17,687 bases of DNA from Candidatus Sulfotelmatobacter sp. Its GTDB lineage: Bacteria > Acidobacteriota > Terriglobia > Terriglobales > SbA1. Under the pieces are notes generated by a model. It was not told the origin of the DNA, made no database searches, and saw only the letters and a program-made list of their open reading frames with translations. Shown here piece after piece: positions 9,214-15,800 of the stretch (position 1 is the first letter of the stretch; each line of letters opens with the position of its first letter). Location of the stretch: positions 1-17,687 of the forward strand of contig JASLEQ010000500.1 of the NCBI GenBank assembly GCA_030151135.1, in the 5' to 3' direction. The position numbers and the translations under genes were made by a program.

Positions 9214-9252
9214 GTCACACAGTTTTCACAAACTCTTCATCTGAGCTTAACA
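9214..9252 (+). promoter_or_regulatory. Right arm of a divergent Pho-box-like array (four hexamers, 11-bp period)
   Basis: Four plus-strand hexamers at exact 11-bp steps: GTCACA (9214-9219), TTCACA (9225-9230), TTCATC (9236-9241), TTAACA (9247-9252), each separated by five bases. The order mirrors the left arm hexamer by hexamer; the dyad centre is base 9207 and the central spacer 9201-9213 is A/T-rich. The array points toward the PstS-like gene at 9441. The outermost hexamer ends 10 bases before a possible -10, the spacing typical of PhoB-activated promoters whose -35 is replaced by the Pho box. Confidence 0.68.
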
Positions 9253-9268
9253 GGCATACAGGTATGCT
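9247..9268 (+). promoter_or_regulatory. Candidate promoter for the PstS-like gene
   Basis: TATGCT at 9263-9268 (four of six matches to TATAAT) lies 10 bases after the last TTAACA of the activator array, with no separate -35. It overlaps a perfect inverted repeat, GCATAC (9254-9259) with GTATGC (9262-9267). Transcription from here would give a leader of roughly 165 bases. Confidence 0.4.
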
Positions 9269-9440
9269 CTCCCGTGCAATCCCAAACGGGCTGTAAGTGC
9301 GGCCCGAGTCGAGTACACCCAGGCAAATAGTTCAACAACCGAAGAGTTCGCTGTGTGCAGATCTGCGCGTGGGGCTGAGTGCGCCGCGCGTGAACTGAAA
9401 GTGACGTCCGAACCCAGTCCAACTTCAGAAAGGAATATCT
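9269..9440 (+). other. Untranslated leader of the PstS-like gene
   Basis: About 170 bases separate the candidate -10 from the start codon. No gene or known riboswitch is recognised. Two short mutually exclusive stems share the same bases: CCCGT (9271-9275) with ACGGG (9286-9290), or CGGGC (9287-9291) with GCCCG (9302-9306). A palindrome CAGATCTG and a GC-rich patch follow at 9359-9390. The leader ends with the ribosome site AGGA at 9431-9434, six bases before ATG. Function, if any, is unknown. Confidence 0.3.
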
Positions 9441-11174
9441 ATGACGCGCATGAAATACCTTCTGGCGGTCTTGCTATCCGCCGCCATGCTGAACTTCGCG
9501 CCTGTCCTACACGCGCAAACCGTAAAGGTCGTGCTCGCCGGTTCTTCCGCCATGTGGCAATCAATGGCCCTCGCCGCTTATAAAAGCGGGGCTTGCGTTT
9601 CAGGCGGCACTGCTCCGTGTTTCCACTACACCGGGAAAAATTTCAACTTGATCGATAGCCGTCCAACCGTAAAGGGTGGTTCCAACGCTGTCGATCTCGG
9701 CAACGTTTGGGTTGTTTGGGACAGCAGCACGACCTCGACCAACGTATGGGCTTTTATCAAGGTAGATTCCGGCGTGGGCGATCGCTGCTATTTCGCGCAG
9801 CCCCACTGCACGGTAAGTATTCCTACTCTGCCTTCTCCTGCGAACCTGATCTCCTCGACGATCTGGGGAGATAATTCCTCCGATTCAGTTCCCCCCGCTG
9901 CGGTAAGCGCCTTGCTCACCGGAGGAACGCTTTCCGTGAATGCGGCGGCCACAGACATTCGTCCCGAAGACGCCCTGTTCGCAACCTGCCGCGCGAATTC
10001 CAAGCTCGGCGGTGGTACTGATGGACTCGCCGGCCTTGGTTACGGAGCCAATAACTCCGGTGTTTGCCCAACGTTCGGCGCGTCGCTGGCGAATCTGCAA
10101 GGCTCTGACATTCTCAGTGCCTATCCAGGAAGTTCCAGTTCCGCGCACGTCCTGGCTTTCTCGCTTTCCGGCAAGGATCCCTTCACCGGAACCGCGATAC
10201 CCGCAGCGACCACAACTTCCGTCGGCGCTACGCCGGTCGTCTTTATCACCTCACGTACCGGTGCTTTGGCTAGTGTCACGAACGTCACCGACGAGCAAGT
10301 CCAGGCAGCATTCAGCGGAAATAACTGCGACGCGAGTGCCTTGGGCGCTCCGTCTTCACCCATCCAGGTTTATCTGCGCGAGCCACTCTCTGGAACTATG
10401 AATACGACGGAATACACTGTGTTCCGTTATTGGGATAAATCAGGTAAGAGCCAGGAAACCGGTGTCAATGCTGTAAACCCGCTGGCTTCTGCTTGCACTT
10501 CCGGCGGTTCCCGTTATCGTGCTATCGGCACCGGCGAAGAAGTCAACTCGGTTCTGAATTCAGTTGCCAACCATGGAACCGACGGCATCGGATACACCTT
10601 CTTCAGCTACGGAAACGTCTCCGGAATCGCGAACAACTCCAGCTATTCTTACCTCACGCTGAACGGAATTGATGGAATCTTCCACAAGTACGGAACCACC
10701 ATTGATCCCGGACAGCCTTCAACCGCCGGTGTATTGCCTGGAGCTGCCAATCTTCCAGCAAGCTGCGCCGGAGCCTTCCCCTGCCCGGAAAACAAGATCT
10801 GGAGCGGGAATCTTTCCTTCCCGAATCTTCGCAACGGATCTTACCGCGCATGGTCGCTGCTTCGCATCGTCAGCAATGGAACGGCATTGTCGAATACCAA
10901 CTTGTTGGTCCAGGGTGCGCAGACTTTCGCCGTCACGTCGACGCCGGACTTCGTGCCCGCTCTTAAAGTTGGTTCCTCGGATCCGGGACTTCAGCTCCTG
11001 CGCTCGCATTACACGCAGGTCAACATCGCTCCGGTCAACATCGCTACCACCGGGGATCGCGGTGGCGATGCGGGTGGATGCATCCTGAGCAGTTCCGGCC
11101 AGGCTGCAACCTCTGACACAACCACCAAGCTCGCCCAGCAAACCCCGGGCAGCGCTTGCGTCCAGGTCCCGTAA
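9441..11174 (+). CDS. Secreted PstS-like periplasmic-binding-fold protein (577 aa)
   Basis: The start at ATG 9441 is supported by AGGA six bases upstream. Residues 1-25 are a Sec signal (VLHA|QT). The mature protein opens with VKVVLAGSSAMWQSM, placing GSSA (34-37) where PstS proteins carry their first phosphate-binding loop. AATDIRPED follows, with Asp172 at the position of the phosphate-contacting Asp of PstS. The second lobe has VVFITSRTGALASVTNVTDEQVQAAFSG and then Arg313 with S317-G318-T319, matching the R...SGT phosphate loop. These resemblances are by eye. At 577 residues it is much longer than E. coli-type PstS (about 320 mature), with extra C-terminal sequence (TTGDRGGDAGGC, GSACVQVP end) and about a dozen cysteines, probably disulfide-bonded. 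There is no lipobox and no pstCAB or phoU genes adjoin it, so it may work as a free periplasmic or exported binder rather than in a standard ABC importer. Confidence 0.75.
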   Translation: MTRMKYLLAVLLSAAMLNFAPVLHAQTVKVVLAGSSAMWQSMALAAYKSGACVSGGTAPCFHYTGKNFNLIDSRPTVKGGSNAVDLGNVWVVWDSSTTSTNVWAFIKVDSGVGDRCYFAQPHCTVSIPTLPSPANLISSTIWGDNSSDSVPPAAVSALLTGGTLSVNAAATDIRPEDALFATCRANSKLGGGTDGLAGLGYGANNSGVCPTFGASLANLQGSDILSAYPGSSSSAHVLAFSLSGKDPFTGTAIPAATTTSVGATPVVFITSRTGALASVTNVTDEQVQAAFSGNNCDASALGAPSSPIQVYLREPLSGTMNTTEYTVFRYWDKSGKSQETGVNAVNPLASACTSGGSRYRAIGTGEEVNSVLNSVANHGTDGIGYTFFSYGNVSGIANNSSYSYLTLNGIDGIFHKYGTTIDPGQPSTAGVLPGAANLPASCAGAFPCPENKIWSGNLSFPNLRNGSYRAWSLLRIVSNGTALSNTNLLVQGAQTFAVTSTPDFVPALKVGSSDPGLQLLRSHYTQVNIAPVNIATTGDRGGDAGGCILSSSGQAATSDTTTKLAQQTPGSACVQVP

Positions 11175-11197
11175 TCGAACCCTAAGTGAGTCTCAAA

Positions 11198-11231
11198 AGG
11201 GCGGGCCATTGCAGAATGGCTCGCCCTCTTT
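11198..11231 (+). terminator. Strong rho-independent terminator after the PstS-like gene
   Basis: A 13-base arm at 11198-11210 (AGGGCGGGCCATT) pairs with 11215-11227 (AATGGCTCGCCCT) with one G-U pair and a four-base loop GCAG; CTTTC follows. It lies 24 bases after the stop codon at 11172-11174. A GTG-initiated frame opening at 11186 runs through this hairpin, which argues against that start for the next gene. Confidence 0.75.
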
Positions 11232-11247
11232 CAAAAAGGAAGTGCAC

Positions 11248-11284
11248 GGCGAACCACCGAACATTCGGAGTTCGCCCTTGTTTT
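11248..11284 (+). terminator. Second terminator- or attenuator-like hairpin
   Basis: GGCGAAC (11248-11254) pairs with GTTCGCC (11270-11276); inside it CCGA (11257-11260) pairs with TCGG (11265-11268) around ACAT. The tail is CTTGTTTT. It lies between the first terminator and the hydrolase-like gene and leaves only 33 bases before ATG 11318, with no convincing promoter in between. Confidence 0.55.
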
Positions 11285-11317
11285 AAGGCATGCGCAGATG
11301 CGATTGAACGGAGCGCA

Positions 11318-12370
11318 ATGAAGGTAGTCAGATTTGCTCGCATGAAAACTTTTTATTTCCCGATCACTCTCCGATTACTGGCCATTCCCGTCCTGTTCGC
11401 TGCTCAAAGCGTTGCGCAGTTAATCCCTGCTCCTGCGCCAATCGCTGATCCAGCGGATACTCGCTTCCGCAATGTGAAGGAAGATTGGACCACGCCTGCC
11501 CTCACTGGTAGTTCCCTTCACCCCGTCGAGCCCCTGTACGGATACGTCAACGACTTCGACACATACACTGTTGACTTTTTGCAGTTGCAATGGCGGTTCG
11601 GCGATCCACTCGACCTCTATGTAATGAAGCCCAAAGGTGTGAAGAAGCCTCCCGTAATCCTTTATCTGTATGGCTATCCCGCCGGTACCGAGCGCTTCCA
11701 GGATCCTACGTTCCAAAAGACAGTCACGAAAAATGGCTACGCCGCGGTCGGCTTCGTGTCTGCCCTTACCGGACATCGCTATCACGATCGTCCCATGCGC
11801 GAGTGGTTTGTGAGCGAACTGCCGGAATGCCTCGCCACTTCTGCCCACGATGTGCAAATGATCTTGAACTATCTCGAAAGCCGCGGAGACTTTGACATGT
11901 CGCGCGTAGGCATGTACGCCCAGGGTTCAGGGGCGAGCATCGCAATTTTGGCTTCAGCTGTCGATCCCCGCATCAAGGTACTCGATGCGACGGACCCCTG
12001 GGGTGCGTGGCCGGTCTGGTTTGCAAATTCCACGTTTCCGCCGGAAGAAGAACGTGCGGACTACCTGAAACCTCAATTCTTAGGAAAAGCAGCTCCGCTC
12101 GATCCCTTGGATTGGCTTCCGCGAATCAAGGCAGAGAAGTTTCGTCTTCAAGATGCCACCTTCGAAACTACTACTCCAAAGACCGCCAAGGAAAAGATTC
12201 GCGCCGCGGTTCCCCCCGGCTCAACAGTGGTCATTTTCAAGACTCCGGAAGAATTTAACGCCAGCGTAAGAAGCCAATCGGAACTGTCATGGATCGAGCA
12301 GCAGTTGGGTGCGCTACCCGAACCTGGAGAGCCCGGTGCAACGCTCGCGCAAAGACATTCTGCAAAGTGA
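11318..12370 (+). CDS. Exported alpha/beta-hydrolase-fold protein, probably lacking catalytic Ser and His (350 aa)
   Basis: I chose ATG 11318 because GGAG lies 4 bases upstream and a signal peptide follows (cleavage near AAQSVAQ); the upstream in-frame GTG at 11186 runs through the terminator hairpin. The fold is suggested by PPVILYLYGYPAGTERF (oxyanion-hole strand), KNGYAAVGFVSALTGHRYHDRP, a helix with SAHDVQMILNYLESRGDFDMSRVGMYAQGSGAS, and ADPRIK-like SAVDPRIKVLDATDPWGAW. At the nucleophile elbow, where family members have G-x-S-x-G, this protein reads A201-Q202-G203-S204-G205, so Gly occupies the nucleophile position. In the C-terminal third no His lies where the catalytic one is expected (VVIFKTPEEFNASVRSQSE); the only later His is four residues from the end. 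It may be a pseudoenzyme or a binding protein. It is first in a three-gene run, 48 bases before the next start. Confidence 0.72.
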   Translation: MKVVRFARMKTFYFPITLRLLAIPVLFAAQSVAQLIPAPAPIADPADTRFRNVKEDWTTPALTGSSLHPVEPLYGYVNDFDTYTVDFLQLQWRFGDPLDLYVMKPKGVKKPPVILYLYGYPAGTERFQDPTFQKTVTKNGYAAVGFVSALTGHRYHDRPMREWFVSELPECLATSAHDVQMILNYLESRGDFDMSRVGMYAQGSGASIAILASAVDPRIKVLDATDPWGAWPVWFANSTFPPEEERADYLKPQFLGKAAPLDPLDWLPRIKAEKFRLQDATFETTTPKTAKEKIRAAVPPGSTVVIFKTPEEFNASVRSQSELSWIEQQLGALPEPGEPGATLAQRHSAK

Positions 12371-12407
12371 ATTGGCCCAACAAGAAATTCAGGCTGTAAA
12401 GAAACTC

Positions 12408-12412
12408 GGAGG
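12408..12412 (+). promoter_or_regulatory. Ribosome binding site of the small secreted protein
   Basis: GGAGG six bases before ATG 12419, the strongest Shine-Dalgarno match among the genes in this window. Confidence 0.6.
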
Positions 12413-12418
12413 CAGACG

Positions 12419-12868
12419 ATGAGCCAGTTTTTGAGAAGAGCATCATTCTTGCTCCTGCTGATTGCGATCGCGCATGCGTCGGCACAGAATTCCAGAAATT
12501 CAGCGCCGCTATTTTATGACACCACGCAGGAGACTATGCTCGCCGGGACGGTGTCGACCGTGTCGGACAAGGTCGCTGCTGGCACTCTTACCGGTGCCCA
12601 CCTCACCCTTTCCACTCCGACGGGCACTTGCGATGTGAGTCTCGGTCCTTTCGCCCTCACGGGAGACGGGGCTCTCCCTGTCTCAGCCGGACAGCAGGTC
12701 GAGATCACCGGAATATCTAAAACCATTAACGGGATCCCAGTCTTTTTCGCCCGCCTGATTCAGATCGGCAACAGTATCTATGCAGTCCGGAACGCTCATG
12801 GACTGCCTGTGACTCCGAAATCACATCATCGCGCCAATCAAGAAGCTCAAAACGGAGAGATTCGATGA
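12419..12868 (+). CDS. Small secreted protein of unrecognised family, possibly OB-fold-like (149 aa)
   Basis: The start is set by GGAGG at 12408-12412. Residues 1-22 are a clear Sec signal (SFLLLLIAIAHASA|Q). The mature part is beta-rich: ETMLAGTVSTVSDKV, THLTL-like AHLTLSTPTGTCDVSLGPF, then SAGQQVEITGISKTINGIPVFFARLIQIGNSIYAVRNAHGLPV. The strand order and the phrase xxV-LGP-...-GQQVEITG-...-ARLI suggest a small beta-barrel such as an OB fold; this is my structural guess, not a recognised family. The tail after about residue 128 is basic and polar and may be disordered. There is one cysteine and no enzymatic motif. The stop codon overlaps the next start as ATGA (12865-12868), so the two are translationally coupled and probably act together. 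Confidence 0.75.
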   Translation: MSQFLRRASFLLLLIAIAHASAQNSRNSAPLFYDTTQETMLAGTVSTVSDKVAAGTLTGAHLTLSTPTGTCDVSLGPFALTGDGALPVSAGQQVEITGISKTINGIPVFFARLIQIGNSIYAVRNAHGLPVTPKSHHRANQEAQNGEIR

Positions 12869-15800
12869 ACCACAAGCACTACTGCAAACTGGCATTTGCT
12901 ATCGGCCTCACGTTTCTGACGAGCTGTACGAGCGGTCTCCGTCAACTCGGCGCGAACACGCCGTTGGTAGCGTCCATCATCGCGGTGAGCGGAACGAATC
13001 AGAGCCATGCGGTCAAAAGCACTTTCGGCCAGGCGTTAGTCGCCACTGTGAGTATGAATGGCGTTCCTGCCAGTGGCATCGTCGTCACATTTGCGGCACC
13101 CTCTTCCGGCCCCAGCGCGACCTTCTCGAACACCACCTCGATTACCGCAACGGCTACGACAGACGAGAATGGAATCGCCACATCCCCATCACTCGCGGCG
13201 AATACCACGGTTGGCCATTACACGATCACAGCCACTGCCGATGGCGTTGTCACGCCCGCTCTTTTTGCGCTCACCAATACAACCGGGGCGCCCGCGTCGA
13301 TCGTCCCAGCGAGTGGAAATTCTCAAACTGCACCCATCGGCGGGGCATTTGCCGCTCCTCTCGTTGCGCAGGTTCTGGACGCCGGCATGAATCCTGTCAG
13401 CGGCGCCATCGTCACCTTCACGGCTCCGACCTCGGGCGCCAGTGGTACCTTCGCGAATGGGACAGCAACAGAGACACACACAACGGACGCAACTGGCCGC
13501 GCCACGTCATCGACCTTCACCGCAAACACTACTGCTGGCGCCGACGTCGTTACTGCCACCGCGGCAGGAGTCGCGAATCCCGCCAGCTTCAACTTAACCA
13601 ATGGCGCCGGCTCGGCGGTCTCGATCGTCGCCAGCCAGGGAACGCCGCAGAGCGCAGGGATCAACACCGCATTCTCCGTGCCCTTGGGCGCGTCCGTTCT
13701 CGATGCCCAGTCCAACCCGGTAAGCGGAGTTCCCGTCACTTTCACCGCGCCCACTTCGGGCGCGACGGGTACTTTTGTCGGCGGAAAAAGCGTCGTCACC
13801 ACGGTCACGGACGCAACCGGCACGGCGACTGCTCCTACCTTCACGGCAAATGGCACGCTGGGCTCTTATACGGTTACTGCTACGAGTTCCGCGGTCTCAG
13901 CGACTGCTACTTTTGCCCTGACGAATCGTCAACCGGGAAGCACGTACGTCTTCTATCTCAGTGGACAGGATGCCTACGGCCCAGACTTCTATGCGCTCGC
14001 CGGATCCGTCATCATTGACCCGAACGGCAATGTGCTGTCAGGCGAGCAGGACTATAACGACGCAGGCATTGTCGTCTCGCCAGAACCTTCCGGAGACACG
14101 ATCACCGGCGGAACGATGTCGGTCAACGCAACGACCGGCCAGGGCACGTTGACGCTTGTCACCAATAACAGCGCCCTGGGCATAGCCGGTGTTGAAACTT
14201 TGGGCGTACAGTTTGTTAATACCAACCACGCCCAGATTATTCAGTTCGACGGCACCGCTACGTCGTCCGGAACCCTCGACACGCAAACCCAGGGTACACT
14301 CACTGGAGGCTTCTCCTTCGCGCTTGGAGGGATGGACGATATTCAAGGTCCAGTCACCTTCGGCGGCGTATTCACGGTCGCTGGCACGACATTGCAAAGC
14401 GGTACTGTCGACCAGAACGATAACGGTAGCCTTGCAACCGGAACATCCTTCACCGGCACTCTATCAGCGCCCGATGCGTTGGGTCGCGGTACTCTCACCA
14501 CAACTCTCAATTACCTGACGCAACCTCTCGCGTCACCTATCGCCCTTAACTACTACCTTGTGGGAACTGAAGTGATAAGAATTATCGGTGTGGACCCTGT
14601 GGACACCGTGATGGGATCAGCCTTCGGCCAAGGTGCAACTGCCGGGTCCTTCGGCACCAGTTCGCTGCAAAACTCTGTCTTCGGACTGCAAGGCAGTCCA
14701 TTCTTGATTAACTACGGCACCGCGGGAACAATCCTTCCATCGTCCGGCAATTTCACTGGCGTCGCCGACAATAGCGAACTCTTTGGAAGCTCGAATTCGA
14801 TAGCAGCGGCAATCTTCGGCACCTATTCGATCGCCAGCACTGGCTACGGGAGCCTGATTATTGGCCAGAATGGCAGCCCGATCTTGAACGACGTGAATGT
14901 CCTCGGGCTTTACATGACGGATCCCCATCTCAACCTGACCGACCCGAACAATACCAGCGCCGGTTTAGGCGGAGCGTTGTTGATTGATATGGACAGCGCC
15001 CTGCCCGGCGGAATTGGTTTTGCAATTCCACAAACCGACACATCCACTGCATCCTTTACGGGAAATTATTCTTTCGGAGCACAGTCGTTCTTTACCGGAC
15101 TGGGATTCGATTTCGTCGGCCAAGGGTCGGTGACGAATGGAACTCTTAATGGGTCCGGTCTGCTGACGGATCTCTTCGAGGTCTTCAGCCCCAATACCAC
15201 GGATTCAGGAGTGACATTCTCGGGAACTCCGTCGCCGGACAACGGCAATCCAGGCCGCTATACCCTCTTCTCGAGTAATTCCACCCCGAACCCGCTCAAC
15301 ATGACAGTCAATGCAACCACCACGCCCTTAGATGTCGTGATGTATCAGGCGAGTGGCGGACAACTGCTCTGGATGAATGAAGATCCCACATTCACGACAG
15401 TTTTCTTCGGAACCGTCCAGCAGCAAGGCTCTCTTTCCGGAATTCCTGGCTCGACTAGCGGTTCGACGGAAACGATCTCCGCTACCAGCGGCACGCCTCA
15501 GAGCGCTCCAGTGAACACTTCGTTTGCCCTGCCGCTCGTTGCCACCGTCACAACCGGCGGGATTCCGACAAGTGGGGTCACCGTCACATTTACCGCACCT
15601 GCATCGGGCGCCAGCGGCACCTTCGCCGGAGGATCTACAACCGCGATGGTGACGACCAATTCCAGCGGCATCGCCACCTCACCCGTATTCACGGCAAACG
15701 CATCGGCAGGAACTTATACCGTCAGCGCGACTGTCACCGGTGCAAGCGCCCCCGCGAATTTCAGTCTTACCAATGCGTCTACGGCCCAGGAAGTCATCAA

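Noticed and set aside
9195..9219. TGTGACT-N11-AGTCACA as a CRP/FNR-type site
   Set aside because: CRP-like sites have TGTGA and TCACA separated by 6 bases; here they are 15 apart, and the extra hexamers at 11-bp steps on both sides are explained better by tandem OmpR/PhoB-type binding.
9390..9406. GTGAAC and GTGACG at 11-bp spacing as a further operator copy
   Set aside because: Only two imperfect hexamers, close to the start codon and outside the mirrored array; likely chance.
11186..11317. N-terminal extension of the hydrolase-like protein to GTG 11186
   Set aside because: The region is occupied by two terminator-like hairpins and encodes a basic, Cys-rich stretch that would bury the signal peptide.
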